Source: Sulfitobacter sp. JL08
GTDB taxonomy: Bacteria; Pseudomonadota; Alphaproteobacteria; Rhodobacterales; Rhodobacteraceae
Reading direction: 5' to 3'
DNA: 64,000 bases
Assembly: GCF_003352045.1 (NCBI RefSeq)
Contig: NZ_CP025815.1
Coordinates: 620,001 to 684,000 of the forward strand
The position numbers were made by a program, and so were the translations under genes. Positions 34,512 through 43,985 of the stretch are shown here, piece after piece. Position 1 is the stretch's first letter. Every line of letters starts with the position of its first letter. Under the pieces are notes generated by a model. It was given only the letters and a program-made list of their open reading frames with translations, was not told where the DNA came from and did not search any database.

Positions 34512-36545
34512 CTAGTGACGGGCGTTCATTGTCAAAAGGTCGTATTCCGCAACCGGATCGTCATCCTGATTTGTCAGGGTCACGTGCCAGCGCACCTCGC
34601 CATAGTCTTCGTTGCGCGGGGTTTTCTGTTTCACGCTCAGACGCACCTTGATGGCATCCCCGGCTTCTACCGGTTTCATGAACCGCAAGTTGTCCAATCC
34701 GGTATTGGCCAGCACCGGCCCTTCATCGGGCATGACAAACAGACCGGCGGCAAAGGACAACAGCAGATATCCGTGGGCAACGCGCCCGGGAAAGAACGGA
34801 TTTCGTTTGGCGGCATCCTCGTCCATGTGCGCATAAAACGTATCACCCGTAAAACGGGCGAAATGCTCGATATCCTCCAGCGTCACGGTGCGGGCGCTGG
34901 TGTGGATCGTTTCGCCGATCTCCAGTTCATGAAATGTGCGCGTGAAGGGATGGGCGGGCGCTTTTGCTTCGGCTGCGCCGGGCACCCATGTTCCGGTGAT
35001 CCCGGTCAGAATGTCGGGACTGCCCTGAATGGCGGTGCGTTGCATATAGTGCATGACACCGCGTACGCCGCCCAGTTCCTCACCACCGCCGGCGCGGCCC
35101 GGCCCGCCATGCACCATGTGGGGCAGCGGCGATCCGTGTCCGGTGCTTTCGCCCATGCTGTCGCGGTTGTTGAAGTAGATCCGTCCGTGAAGCGCTCCGG
35201 CCCCTGTGGCCACTGCACGGGCCATATCCGGATCGCGGGTGATGACTGACAGAACAAGGCTGCCACCGCCGCGATTGGCCAGCGTGATCGCATGGTCCGT
35301 ATCGCGATAGCCCATGATCGTTGAAACGGGGCCGAATGCTTCCGTGTCATGGACATGCCGCGCGATGTCGGGATCATCACAGTGAAACAGCATTGGTGGT
35401 ACAAATGCGCCTTTGGTTGCATCCGCGCCTTGAACGGCAACGGCGTCGGGGTCGCCGAACACGCGTGTGGCCTCCTGGCCGATCAGGGCGGCCTGTTGCA
35501 GCACATCGCGTTTCTGAGCATTCGACACCAGTGCGCCCATCTGCGTGCTGTCCAGTGCCGGATCGCCGATCACGGTTCCCGCCAGCCTGTCCGAAAGCGC
35601 CGCAATCACCGCGTCAACGTGATCCTGCGGGGCCATGATCCGGCGGATCGCGGTACATTTCTGCCCCGCCTTGGTGGTGATTTCGCGATGCGTTTCTTTA
35701 ATGAACAGATCGAATTCAGGCGTGCCGGGCGCGGCATCCGGCCCCAGGATCGACGCGTTCAGACTGTCCTGCTCAGCGACAAAACGGATGCTGTTTTGTA
35801 ACAGATGCGGTTTGCTGCGCAATTTCAGCGCCGTGGCGGCCGAACCGGTGAACCCGACTACATCCTGACAGGTCAGATGATCCAGCATGTCACCCAGCCC
35901 GCCTGCGACCAGTTGCAAAGCGCCTTCGGGCAGAATGCCGATGTCGAGCATGATCCGCACCGCGCGTTCGGTCACATAACATGTGGCCGTGGCCGGTTTC
36001 ACAATGGAGGGAACGCCCGCCAGCAGGGCAGGCGCCAGTTTTTCCAGCATGCCCCAGACCGGAAAGTTGAACGCGTTGATCTGGATCGCGACACCTTGCA
36101 GCGGCGTGCAGATATGTTGCCCCAGAAAGCTGCCCTGCCGCGAAAGCTGTTCGACCGGTCCGTCAAGATACACCTGCGCATCGGGCATTTCGCGCCGCCC
36201 TTTTGACGCAAAGACAAGCATCGTGCCGATGCCGCCATCCACATCGATCTTGTGATCGGCCAGTGTGGCGCCAGTGGCATAGGACAGGTCATATAGCGCC
36301 TGCTTGTGCTGGCCCAGATGCAGGGCCAGTGCCTTGATCATGCGAGCGCGGTCGTGAAATGTTAGCGCGCGCAAGGCGGGTCCACCTTTGGTGCGCGCAT
36401 AATCCAGCATACCTGCCACATCCAGCGCGTCATTGCCCGCAAGGGCCATCGGTGCGCCCGTCACCGCGTTTTCGATCGTGCGGGCATGGGCATCTGGTGC
36501 GCGCCAGTGTCCGGCGGCAAAGCTCTGAACCTCAAGCAGTGACAT
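34512..36545 (-). CDS. paaZ: PaaZ: oxepin-CoA hydrolase / semialdehyde dehydrogenase
   Basis: A 677-residue bifunctional enzyme. The ATG at 36545 (MSLLEVQSF) follows AAGGAAC and is preferred over a longer frame. The N-terminal aldehyde dehydrogenase has the nucleophilic Cys in [13 protein letters not shown], with the Glu-region [15 protein letters not shown]. The C-terminal MaoC-like hydratase (about 540-677) has [20 protein letters not shown], then [18 protein letters not shown]. It opens the oxepin-CoA ring and oxidises the resulting semialdehyde with NADP+. An operator candidate lies 40 nt upstream. Confidence 0.93.
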   Translation of the reverse strand: MSLLEVQSFAAGHWRAPDAHARTIENAVTGAPMALAGNDALDVAGMLDYARTKGGPALRALTFHDRARMIKALALHLGQHKQALYDLSYATGATLADHKIDVDGGIGTMLVFASKGRREMPDAQVYLDGPVEQLSRQGSFLGQHICTPLQGVAIQINAFNFPVWGMLEKLAPALLAGVPSIVKPATATCYVTERAVRIMLDIGILPEGALQLVAGGLGDMLDHLTCQDVVGFTGSAATALKLRSKPHLLQNSIRFVAEQDSLNASILGPDAAPGTPEFDLFIKETHREITTKAGQKCTAIRRIMAPQDHVDAVIAALSDRLAGTVIGDPALDSTQMGALVSNAQKRDVLQQAALIGQEATRVFGDPDAVAVQGADATKGAFVPPMLFHCDDPDIARHVHDTEAFGPVSTIMGYRDTDHAITLANRGGGSLVLSVITRDPDMARAVATGAGALHGRIYFNNRDSMGESTGHGSPLPHMVHGGPGRAGGGEELGGVRGVMHYMQRTAIQGSPDILTGITGTWVPGAAEAKAPAHPFTRTFHELEIGETIHTSARTVTLEDIEHFARFTGDTFYAHMDEDAAKRNPFFPGRVAHGYLLLSFAAGLFVMPDEGPVLANTGLDNLRFMKPVEAGDAIKVRLSVKQKTPRNEDYGEVRWHVTLTNQDDDPVAEYDLLTMNARH

Positions 36546-36585
36546 GGTCTGTTCCTTCGTGGCCCGGTTTAAGGTTCTTTTATTG

Positions 36586-36599
36586 ACCAACCGGTCGGT
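36586..36599. promoter_or_regulatory. TetR-type (PaaR) operator candidate between paaZ and paaI
   Basis: ACCAACCGGTCGGT is an imperfect palindrome in the divergent paaZ/paaI spacer. A related site, ACCGCATGGTCGGT, is at the head of the thiolase-paa operon (43883-43896), ten of 14 positions being equal. The likely binder is the TetR-family protein encoded at 38450. Confidence 0.65.
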
Positions 36600-36688
36600 T
36601 TATGCAAGTTTCAAATCAACCACAGAGACAAGGGTGCAGGGATGATCAAGCGTATGAAGGGGCCTGTTTTTTCAGCAGGATGTCACCA

Positions 36689-37138
36689 ATGACCCCGCAG
36701 GCCCGCGCCCGTAAATCGGCCGATGCCATGTGGGCAGACGATGCCGCCTCGAAATGGATGGGGATGCGGATCGTTGCAGTTGGTGAAGGTGCCGCGACGC
36801 TGGAAATGGATGTTCAGCCACACCATTGTAACGGGCACGGCAATTGCCACGGTGGTGTGACGTTTTCACTGGCCGACAGTGCTTTTGCCTTTGCCTGCAA
36901 CAGTCGCAATCAGGCCACCGTTGCCCTGCACAATGCCATCACCTATCTGGCCCCCGCCCATATGGGCGACGTACTGACCGCCACAGCGCACGAGGTTTCC
37001 CTGATCGGGCGCAACGGTATTTACGATGTGCGTGTCACCAATCAGGACGGCAAGGCGATTGCCGAATTCCGCGGCCAGTCGCGCGCCATTCGCGGCCAGT
37101 TGTTTGACGAAGAACCGACATCCGAGGACATGACATGA
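36689..37138 (+). CDS. paaI: Hydroxyphenylacetyl-CoA thioesterase PaaI
   Basis: A 149-residue hotdog-fold thioesterase. ATG 36689 is chosen (AGGATG at a suitable distance); ATG 36680 is also possible. The motif HHCNGHGNCHGGVTFSLAD contains the catalytic-site region of PaaI (conserved Asn/Gly-rich loop and Asp), and the later NGIYDVRVTNQDGKAIAEFRG is typical. It hydrolyses dead-end hydroxyphenylacetyl-CoA, freeing CoA. It overlaps paaK by 4 bp. Confidence 0.88.
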   Translation: MTPQARARKSADAMWADDAASKWMGMRIVAVGEGAATLEMDVQPHHCNGHGNCHGGVTFSLADSAFAFACNSRNQATVALHNAITYLAPAHMGDVLTATAHEVSLIGRNGIYDVRVTNQDGKAIAEFRGQSRAIRGQLFDEEPTSEDMT

Positions 37139-38445
37139 AAGACCTGACGCCAAATCGCGATGATCTGGAGCCGATTGAAATTGCCAGCCGTGACAAGATC
37201 ACGGCCCTGCAGCTGGAACGTCTGAAATGGTCGCTGCGCCACGCCTATGACAACGTCGCGATGTATCGCGAACGGTTTGACGATGCCGGTGTACATCCTG
37301 ATGACCTGAAAGACCTGTCCGACCTTGCAAAGTTCCCGTTCACCACAAAATCCGATCTTCGTGATCATTATCCGTTCGGGATGTTCGCGGTGCCGCGCGA
37401 CCAGATCGTGCGGGTTCATGCCTCGTCCGGGACAACGGGCAAACCAACGGTCGTGGGCTATACCGCCAACGATATTTCCAACTGGGCCGATCTGGTCGCG
37501 CGCTGTCTGCGTGCCTCTGGCGTGCGGCGGGGCGACATGGTGCACAACGCTTATGGCTATGGCCTGTTCACTGGCGGGTTGGGTGCGCATTACGGGATCG
37601 AACGGCTGGGCGCGATGGTGATCCCGGTGTCGGGCGGGCAAACCGCACGTCAGGTAACGCTGATCGATGATTTCAAACCGCAGGCGATCATGGTCACGCC
37701 ATCCTATATGCTCAATATCCTTGAGGAGTTTCATCGCCAGGGTCTCAACCCGCGCGAAAGCTCGCTGCAAACCGCGATCTTCGGTGCCGAACCATGGACC
37801 AATGCCATGCGGCTTGAGATCGAACAGGCGTTCGATATGCACGCTGTCGATATTTATGGTCTGTCCGAAATCATGGGGCCGGGCGTGGCCAACGAATGCG
37901 TGGAAACCAAGGACGGTCTGCACATCTGGGAAGATCATTTCTATCCCGAAGTGATCAACCCCGACACCGGACAGCCGGTTCAGGACGGGGAAAAAGGCGA
38001 ACTGGTGTTTACCACGCTGACCAAGGAAGGCTTGCCGATGATCCGCTATCGGACCCGCGATCTGACGCGGCTGATGCCCGGCACCGCGCGCAGCATGCGG
38101 CGGATGGAAAAGATCACAGGGCGCAGCGATGACATGATCATCCTGCGCGGCGTCAATCTGTTTCCCACGCAGATCGAAGAACAGGTGCTGGCCACAGGCG
38201 GGGTGGCCGCGCATTTCCAGATCGAGCTTTACCGCGCGGGCCATATGGATGCGCTGCGCGTCAATGTCGAAGCCGCGACAGGTGCCACGGACGAGGCCAG
38301 CCGCGCCGCCGCCGAACGGATGCTGACCAAACGGATCAAGGATATCGTTGGTATCAGTTGCGAGGTTCTGGTGCGCGACCCCGGAGCGGTGGCCCGATCC
38401 GAAGGCAAGGCCAAACGCGTCGTCGACAACCGGCCAAAGGACTGA
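37135..38445 (+). CDS. paaK: Phenylacetate-CoA ligase
   Basis: A 436-residue AMP-forming ligase. The phosphate-binding motif is HASSGTTGKPTVVGYT. The YGLSEIMGPG and RTRDLTRLM motifs mark the adenylate-forming core, and the C-terminal domain contains GRSDDMIILRGVNLFP with the hinge region. It makes phenylacetyl-CoA, the first step and inducer of the pathway, using ATP. Overlaps of 4 bp with paaI, and the regulator gene 4 nt downstream, define a three-gene unit. Confidence 0.93.
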   Translation: MKDLTPNRDDLEPIEIASRDKITALQLERLKWSLRHAYDNVAMYRERFDDAGVHPDDLKDLSDLAKFPFTTKSDLRDHYPFGMFAVPRDQIVRVHASSGTTGKPTVVGYTANDISNWADLVARCLRASGVRRGDMVHNAYGYGLFTGGLGAHYGIERLGAMVIPVSGGQTARQVTLIDDFKPQAIMVTPSYMLNILEEFHRQGLNPRESSLQTAIFGAEPWTNAMRLEIEQAFDMHAVDIYGLSEIMGPGVANECVETKDGLHIWEDHFYPEVINPDTGQPVQDGEKGELVFTTLTKEGLPMIRYRTRDLTRLMPGTARSMRRMEKITGRSDDMIILRGVNLFPTQIEEQVLATGGVAAHFQIELYRAGHMDALRVNVEAATGATDEASRAAAERMLTKRIKDIVGISCEVLVRDPGAVARSEGKAKRVVDNRPKD

Positions 38446-38449
38446 CGGT

Positions 38450-39046
38450 TTGGCCCGTACCATTGCCAAGGATTATGACGCCAAGCGCGGCCACATCCTG
38501 AAAACCGCCGCCCGCGTGTTCGCCAAGGAAGGTGTGGCGCGAGCATCAATGAACCATGTCGCGCGCGAATGTGGAATATCCAAGGCCAATATCTACCACT
38601 ATTACAGCAGCAAGGATGCGTTGCTGTTCGATATTCTGGACAGCTATCTTTCTGCCTTGCGCGACCGGATTTGCAACCTGCCGCTGAGCGGGCTGCCTGC
38701 ACGTGAAAAACTGCACCGGATCGTGGAACAAACCCTGCTGGCCTATGACGGCATGGACCACGAACACAAGATCCAGACCGAAGGCCTGCCGCTGTTGCCC
38801 CAGGAACAGCAATCCGTTTTGCGCGGATACCAGCGCGATATGGTGCGCCAGCTTGGCGATGTGCTGGCCGAAATCGAACCGGATGTGTTCAGGAACGACC
38901 CGGTAAAACTGCGGGCTACGACAATGTCGGTGTTCGGGATGCTGAACTGGTTTTACATGTGGAACCCGCGCGCCGATTCACAGGCCCGACAGGACTATGC
39001 GCGCCTTGTCACCACCCTTGCCTGTGATGGTCTGCGCGGGCTTTGA
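38450..39046 (+). CDS. paaR: TetR-family regulator of phenylacetate genes (PaaR-like)
   Basis: A 198-residue TetR protein. TTG at 38450 is chosen because AAAGGA lies about 8 nt upstream and the N-terminus then reads LARTIAKDYDAKRGHILKTA; an upstream in-frame GTG/ATG would overlap paaK heavily. The HTH region is VFAKEGVARASMNHVARECG followed by ISKANIYHYYSSKDALLF. The C-terminal helices form the ligand pocket. Location at the end of the paaIK unit and the GACC/GGTC-rich palindromes near both paa promoters suggest phenylacetyl-CoA-responsive repression. This target is an inference. Confidence 0.8.
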   Translation: MARTIAKDYDAKRGHILKTAARVFAKEGVARASMNHVARECGISKANIYHYYSSKDALLFDILDSYLSALRDRICNLPLSGLPAREKLHRIVEQTLLAYDGMDHEHKIQTEGLPLLPQEQQSVLRGYQRDMVRQLGDVLAEIEPDVFRNDPVKLRATTMSVFGMLNWFYMWNPRADSQARQDYARLVTTLACDGLRGL

Positions 39047-39050
39047 ACCA

Positions 39051-40115
39051 TTAGTGATCGTAATCCACGACGATCTTGTCGGTCAGCGGGTAGGACTGGC
39101 AGGACAGGATAAAGCCTTGCGCCACCTCATAATCTTCCAGCGCGTGATTGGCGATCATCTCGACCTCGCCCTCGATCAGTTTGCAGCGGCAGGTGGAACA
39201 TACGCCTGCCTTGCAGGCAAACGGTGCATCCATTGCATGTTCCAGCGCTGCCTCTAACACGGACTGATCCCGATCCATCGTGAATGTGCGGGCGGTGCCA
39301 TCCATGATCACGCTGGCCTGTGTCGCCTTGGCGGCAGCGGCCCCTTGAGCGGCGGCTTTGCGTTTCAGGCGGCCGGGTTGTCCGCTTTTGAACAATTCGA
39401 ATTTGATCTGATCATCGCGCAGACCATGGCTGCGCAGGCTGTCGGAAATGGCGTGCATCATGGGTTCGGGCCCGCAGATAAAGGCGGTGTCGACACTGGC
39501 GATATCGATCCAGTGTTCGAACAACGCGGCGCATTTTTCCCGGTCCACGCGCCCGGTGAACAGATCAATTTCCTGTGCATCGGATTCCAGAATATGGATC
39601 AGGGTCAACCGCCCCATATAACGGTTTTTCAGATCCTCAAGCTCTTCACGGAACATGATCGTGTTGACGCCGCGATTTGCGTAGACCAGCGTGAATGTGC
39701 TGTTGGGCTCGCGCGCAAGTACGGTTTTAAGGATCGACAGAACCGGTGTGATGCCGGACCCGCCCGCGAATCCCAGATAGTTTTTTCCCTGTGACGGATC
39801 AAGCGGGGTAAAGAAATTGCCCATAGGTGACATCGCCTGCACGACATCACCGGGTTTCAGGTTTTCGTTCGCCCAGGTGGAAAACGCACCGCCATCAACC
39901 TTTTTGATCCCGACCTGCAAAAGGCCATCATCCAGCCCCGCGCAAATCGAATAGGATCGGCGTACCTCGGTACCATCGAAATCGTGGCGAAACGTCAGGT
40001 ACTGGCCTTGGGTGAATTCGAAATCGCCACCGTTGACAGGCTTCAGCGTCACGACAACCGCATCGCGGATCGTTTTGTGAACATCAGTGACAGTCAGATC
40101 ATGAAAGCGGGCCAT
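39051..40115 (-). CDS. paaE: Phenylacetyl-CoA epoxidase reductase PaaE
   Basis: A 354-residue iron-sulfur flavoprotein. ATG 40115 has AAGGAG about 8 nt upstream. The FAD-binding part shows RRSYSICAG, the NADPH-binding part GFAGGSGITPVLSIL and FICGPEPMM. The C-terminal plant-type [2Fe-2S] domain has CKAGVCSTCRCKL and a final Cys in ILSCQSYP. It passes electrons from NADPH to the PaaABC(D) oxygenase. It is the last gene of the minus-strand paa operon, after paaD. Confidence 0.93.
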   Translation of the reverse strand: MARFHDLTVTDVHKTIRDAVVVTLKPVNGGDFEFTQGQYLTFRHDFDGTEVRRSYSICAGLDDGLLQVGIKKVDGGAFSTWANENLKPGDVVQAMSPMGNFFTPLDPSQGKNYLGFAGGSGITPVLSILKTVLAREPNSTFTLVYANRGVNTIMFREELEDLKNRYMGRLTLIHILESDAQEIDLFTGRVDREKCAALFEHWIDIASVDTAFICGPEPMMHAISDSLRSHGLRDDQIKFELFKSGQPGRLKRKAAAQGAAAAKATQASVIMDGTARTFTMDRDQSVLEAALEHAMDAPFACKAGVCSTCRCKLIEGEVEMIANHALEDYEVAQGFILSCQSYPLTDKIVVDYDH

Positions 40116-40127
40116 GGGGCGCACTCC

Positions 40128-40586
40128 TTACAGGCATTTGAAATAGTCGAACGGTTCAAGGCAGGTCAGGCAACGCCAGTGCGCTTTGCACGGGGTGGAA
40201 CCGAATTGGCTGACCCGCTCAATGTCGCGACTGCTGCAATGCGGGCATTTTTCTGGTCCGCCGGCCTTTTGCGGCGGCGCAATGCCAAAACGCTCCAGCT
40301 TGACGCGGCCCTTTTCGGTCAGCCAGTCGGTTGTCCAGGCGGGTGAAATCTGGGTTTTGATGCGGATATCCGCAACGCCGTGATCGCGCAGCGCGGTTTC
40401 GATATCCAGCGCGATGATCCGCGTTGCGGGACAGCCTGAATAGGTGGGCGTGACCGCCACCTCAAGCGTGTCTCCCTGCCAAGCCACACCGCGCACGATA
40501 CCCAGATCAACCACCGAAATCACTGGAATTTCCGGGTCGGGCACCTGATCAAGCCAGTCCCATATGTCGGCCACCGCCGGTTTCAT
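40128..40586 (-). CDS. paaD: PaaD, epoxidase maturation protein
   Basis: A 152-residue MIP18/DUF59-type protein. The N-terminus has the DPEIPVISVVDLGIVRGV motif and the TPTYSGCPATRII Cys-containing loop. The C-terminal zinc-ribbon-like cysteines CPHC and CLTC are typical of PaaD (absent in most SufT-like homologues). It helps assemble the iron site or cluster of the PaaABCE monooxygenase. It sits between paaC and paaE, with a 1-nt gap to paaC. Confidence 0.9.
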   Translation of the reverse strand: MKPAVADIWDWLDQVPDPEIPVISVVDLGIVRGVAWQGDTLEVAVTPTYSGCPATRIIALDIETALRDHGVADIRIKTQISPAWTTDWLTEKGRVKLERFGIAPPQKAGGPEKCPHCSSRDIERVSQFGSTPCKAHWRCLTCLEPFDYFKCL

Positions 40587-40587
40587 C

Positions 40588-41346
40588 CTACCACGTAGCC
40601 CCGGGATAGGCGCGTTGCAGCCATTGCATCTGCGTCAGGATATGGCCCAGATGTTCGGAATGCTGCACACCGGATTTGCCACCCTTGTGGGCAAAGCCCG
40701 TGTCGGGAATTTTCAATGTCGCCTGTTCCATCACATGCGCCACATCGGCATCGAAACGCGCGCGCAGGCTGGCAGGGTCGGGCGCGATGCCCGCCTTGGC
40801 CATTTCACGGTCCACCGCATCAGGGGTAAACATTTCACCCACATAGGGCCACAACAGGTCCAGCGCGGCTTGCATGCGGGCATGGCTTTCGTCCGTTCCG
40901 TCGCCAAGGCCGATCACCGTGTCCGTGGACCGTTCCAGATGATAGGCCACTTCTTTCACCGATTTCTGCGCGATCTGGGACACGCGCGCGTCGCTGGACG
41001 TTTCCAGCCCTTTCAGCATCGCCAGATGCCAGGCATCAAACAGGTATTGGCGCATCATGGTCTGCCCGAAATCTCCGTTGGGTTGTTCCACGATCAGCAG
41101 ATTGCGAAAATCCCAGGCATCGCGCAGCATTGCCAGATCGTCGGCACTCTGCCCGTGGCCTTCGACTTCGGCGGCAAGACCCAGCCACATCTGGGTCTGT
41201 CCGATCAGATCCAGCGCGATATTGGCCAGCGCGATATCTTCTTCCAGAATCGGCGCATGGCCGCACCATTCGCTGACACGGTGGCCAAGAACCAGCGTGT
41301 TGTCGCCCATACGGCACAGGAATTGAAACAGCGCGTCGTCCATCAC
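40588..41346 (-). CDS. paaC: Phenylacetyl-CoA epoxidase structural subunit PaaC
   Basis: A 252-residue ferritin-like helical protein. It starts [20 protein letters not shown] and contains DIALANIALDLIGQTQMWL. The diiron ligands of PaaA are not all present, as is known for PaaC. It forms the scaffold heterodimer with PaaA. It overlaps paaB by 4 bp, indicating translational coupling. Confidence 0.92.
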   Translation of the reverse strand: MMDDALFQFLCRMGDNTLVLGHRVSEWCGHAPILEEDIALANIALDLIGQTQMWLGLAAEVEGHGQSADDLAMLRDAWDFRNLLIVEQPNGDFGQTMMRQYLFDAWHLAMLKGLETSSDARVSQIAQKSVKEVAYHLERSTDTVIGLGDGTDESHARMQAALDLLWPYVGEMFTPDAVDREMAKAGIAPDPASLRARFDADVAHVMEQATLKIPDTGFAHKGGKSGVQHSEHLGHILTQMQWLQRAYPGATW

Positions 41347-41651
41347 ATTGCACCCACGTCATCGGGAATGTCGAAAAACGTCGGGTGGCGGTACACCTTG
41401 CTTTGCGACGGTTCATAAAGCGGCCCCTTGTCAGACGGGGACGAGGCCGCAATATGGCGTGCTTCGACCGCCCAGATGCTGACGCCTTCGTTTCGGCGGG
41501 TATAGACATCGCGGGCATTCTTGATCGCCATTTCGGCATCCGGCGCGTGCAGGCTGCCCACGTGGCGGTGGCTCATTCCGTGCTGACCACGGATAAAGAT
41601 TTCCCAAAGCGGCCATTCGTGGCGGGTAGGGGTATTGGTGTCTGCGGTCAT
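41343..41651 (-). CDS. paaB: Phenylacetyl-CoA epoxidase subunit PaaB
   Basis: A 102-residue small subunit: [41 protein letters not shown] and [14 protein letters not shown] are characteristic. It is needed for the complex and its assembly. It overlaps paaA and paaC by 4 bp each. Confidence 0.93.
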   Translation of the reverse strand: MTADTNTPTRHEWPLWEIFIRGQHGMSHRHVGSLHAPDAEMAIKNARDVYTRRNEGVSIWAVEARHIAASSPSDKGPLYEPSQSKVYRHPTFFDIPDDVGAM

Positions 41652-42640
41652 TCTGCTGCTACCTTTCCTGCGGCCCGTTTGCGGGCATGGGCCAACAGCC
41701 CGTCGCGCACCCAGGCACCATTATCCCAGGCGGCGTTGCGCGCGTTCAGACGTTCGGCATTGCACGGGCCGTTTCCCTGGATCACATCAAAGAATTCGGC
41801 CCAATCGGGTTCGGAATAATCGTACCCGCCCTTTTCGTCGTTCCATTTCAGATCCGGGTCGGGAATGGTCAGGCCCAGATATTCGGCCTGCGGCACGGTC
41901 TGATCGACAAATTTCTGGCGCAGTTCGTCATTGGTGTTGATCTTGATTTTCCAAGCCATGCTTTGCGCCGAATGCACGCTGTCCTTGTCGGACGGGCCGA
42001 ACATCATCAATGACGGGTACCACATCCGGTTCACCGCATCCTGCGCCATGCGTTTCTGCGCAGATGTACCGGCGGCCATCTTCATCATGATGTCATAGCC
42101 CTGACGCTGGTGAAACGACTCCTCCTTGCAGATGCGGATCATCGCGCGTGAATAGGGGCCATAGGATGTACGTTGCAGCGGCACCTGGTTCATGATCGCC
42201 GCACCATCCACCAGCCAGCCAACCGCGCCCATATCGGCCCATGTGAGCGTCGGATAGTTGAAGATTGAACTGTATTTCATCTTGCCCGACAAAAGATCGC
42301 GGGTCAGTTCATCGCGGCTGACCCCCAGCGTTTCAGCGGCGCAATAAAGATACAGGCCATGCCCTGCCTCGTCCTGTACCTTGGCCAGCAGGATGGCCTT
42401 GCGTTCAAGCGTCGGGGCGCGGGTGATCCAGTTGCCTTCGGGCAGTTGCCCGACGATTTCGGAATGGGCGTGTTGGCCGATCTGGCGGATCAGCGTCTTG
42501 CGATACCCGTCAGGCATCCAGTCTTTCGGTTCGATTTTCTCGCCCGCGTTGATCCGGTCCTGAAAGGCACGTTCCTGCGGTGTCATGTCCGCGCGGTCCT
42601 TGACGCCTGCGCCGGTTGACTGAACCATCTGTGCATACAT
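41648..42640 (-). CDS. paaA: Phenylacetyl-CoA epoxidase catalytic subunit PaaA
   Basis: A 330-residue catalytic subunit. The ferritin-like fold carries the diiron motifs in [13 protein letters not shown] (ExxH) and in [12 protein letters not shown] (ExxH), with further Glu ligands before them. It inserts one oxygen atom from O2 into the aromatic ring of phenylacetyl-CoA, giving the 1,2-epoxide. GAAGGAACAG lies just before the ATG. It is second in the operon after the thiolase. Confidence 0.95.
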   Translation of the reverse strand: MYAQMVQSTGAGVKDRADMTPQERAFQDRINAGEKIEPKDWMPDGYRKTLIRQIGQHAHSEIVGQLPEGNWITRAPTLERKAILLAKVQDEAGHGLYLYCAAETLGVSRDELTRDLLSGKMKYSSIFNYPTLTWADMGAVGWLVDGAAIMNQVPLQRTSYGPYSRAMIRICKEESFHQRQGYDIMMKMAAGTSAQKRMAQDAVNRMWYPSLMMFGPSDKDSVHSAQSMAWKIKINTNDELRQKFVDQTVPQAEYLGLTIPDPDLKWNDEKGGYDYSEPDWAEFFDVIQGNGPCNAERLNARNAAWDNGAWVRDGLLAHARKRAAGKVAAE

Positions 42641-42656
42641 CTGCTGTTCCTTCCCC

Positions 42657-43859
42657 TTACGTCCGTTCCAGTATCAGCGCAGCGCCCTGGCCCACGCCCA
42701 CGCACATTGTACATAGCGCATAGCGCCCGCCGGTGCGCTGCAGTTGCCGCGCTGCCGTCAACACCAGCCGCGCCCCCGACATGCCAAGCGGATGCCCGAT
42801 CGCAATGGCACCGCCGTTCGGATTGACGTGCGGCGCATCATCGTCCACCCCCAGCGCGCGCAATGTCGCGAGCCCTTGCGCGGCAAATGCCTCGTTCAAT
42901 TCTATCACATCCATCTGGTCGATGCGCAGCCCTGTGCGCGCCAGCAGCTTTTGTGTCGCAGGCACCGGCCCGATACCCATGACGCGCGGCGCGACCCCGG
43001 CGGATGACATGCCGACAATGCGCGCAATCGGTGTCAGCCCCTGTGCCTTTGCCGCCTGTTCTGAAGCAATCAGCAGTGCAGCAGCCCCATCGTTGACGCC
43101 ACTGGCATTGCCCGCGGTCACACTCAGTTCCGGCCCGTTGATGCCTTTCAGCCGCGCCAGTGCCGCGCCATCGGTGTCAGGACGCGGATGTTCATCGGTG
43201 TCAAACACCAACGGGTCACCTTTGCGCTGCGGAATGTGGACCGGTACGATTTCATCTGCAAATAGTCCGGCGGCATGTGCGGCGGCCCACCGCGCTTGCG
43301 AGCGCGCGGCAAACGCATCCTGATCCGCACGGCTGATGCCATAGTCTGCAGCAACGTTGTCCGCCGTTTCCGGCATGGAATCGATACCGTATCGGGCCTT
43401 CATCTTCGGGTTCACGAACCGCCATCCGATGGTGGTGTCATAAACCGCGTTGGATCGTGTAAAGGCGCTGGTGGCCTTGGGCATGACAAAGGGCGCGCGG
43501 CTCATGCTTTCGACGCCACCGGCAATGGCCAGATCGTAATCACCCGCCTTGATCGCGCGCGCGGCAAAGCCCACCGCATCCATGCCGCTGGCGCACAGCC
43601 GGTTGATTGTCGTGCCCGGAACATCTTCCGGCAATCCGGCCAGCAATGCAGCCATACGCGCCACATTGCGATTGTCTTCGCCCGCCTGATTGGCCGAGCC
43701 AAAGATCACATCATCCACCTGTGCCCACGCAACTTGCGGATTGCGTTCCATCAGGGCGGTGATGGGCAGCGCGGCTAGATCATCGGTGCGCACACTGGAC
43801 AGCGCCCCGCCATAGCGGCCGATCAGCGTGCGCACCCCGTCACAGATAAATGCGTCCAT
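42657..43859 (-). CDS. paaJ: 3-oxoadipyl-CoA / 3-oxo-5,6-dehydrosuberyl-CoA thiolase
   Basis: A 400-residue thiolase. ATG 43859 ([20 protein letters not shown]) has GGAGG about 11 nt upstream. The active-site Cys is in [14 protein letters not shown], the [10 protein letters not shown] loop follows, and the C-terminal motifs are [17 protein letters not shown] and [10 protein letters not shown]. The same family includes PcaF and PaaJ; location at the head of the paa operon makes the PaaJ role likely. It releases acetyl-CoA at two steps of the pathway. Confidence 0.92.
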   Translation of the reverse strand: MDAFICDGVRTLIGRYGGALSSVRTDDLAALPITALMERNPQVAWAQVDDVIFGSANQAGEDNRNVARMAALLAGLPEDVPGTTINRLCASGMDAVGFAARAIKAGDYDLAIAGGVESMSRAPFVMPKATSAFTRSNAVYDTTIGWRFVNPKMKARYGIDSMPETADNVAADYGISRADQDAFAARSQARWAAAHAAGLFADEIVPVHIPQRKGDPLVFDTDEHPRPDTDGAALARLKGINGPELSVTAGNASGVNDGAAALLIASEQAAKAQGLTPIARIVGMSSAGVAPRVMGIGPVPATQKLLARTGLRIDQMDVIELNEAFAAQGLATLRALGVDDDAPHVNPNGGAIAIGHPLGMSGARLVLTAARQLQRTGGRYALCTMCVGVGQGAALILERT

Positions 43860-43882
43860 TCGGCAAAAGCCTCCATTCTTCG

Positions 43883-43896
43883 ACCGCATGGTCGGT
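43883..43896. promoter_or_regulatory. TetR-type (PaaR) operator candidate upstream of the thiolase-paa operon
   Basis: ACCGCATGGTCGGT lies 24 nt before the thiolase start codon. It shares the ACC...TCGGT ends and GG centre with the 36586 site, so both transcription units may be controlled by the same repressor. Confidence 0.55.
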
Positions 43897-43985
43897 GTAT
43901 TGATAAAACCGATTCCCATCAAGAATAAAGTTACAGAAAATTGGAAATCGAAAGTATTCTGTAACGTCTTGACGGAAGGTCCGGA

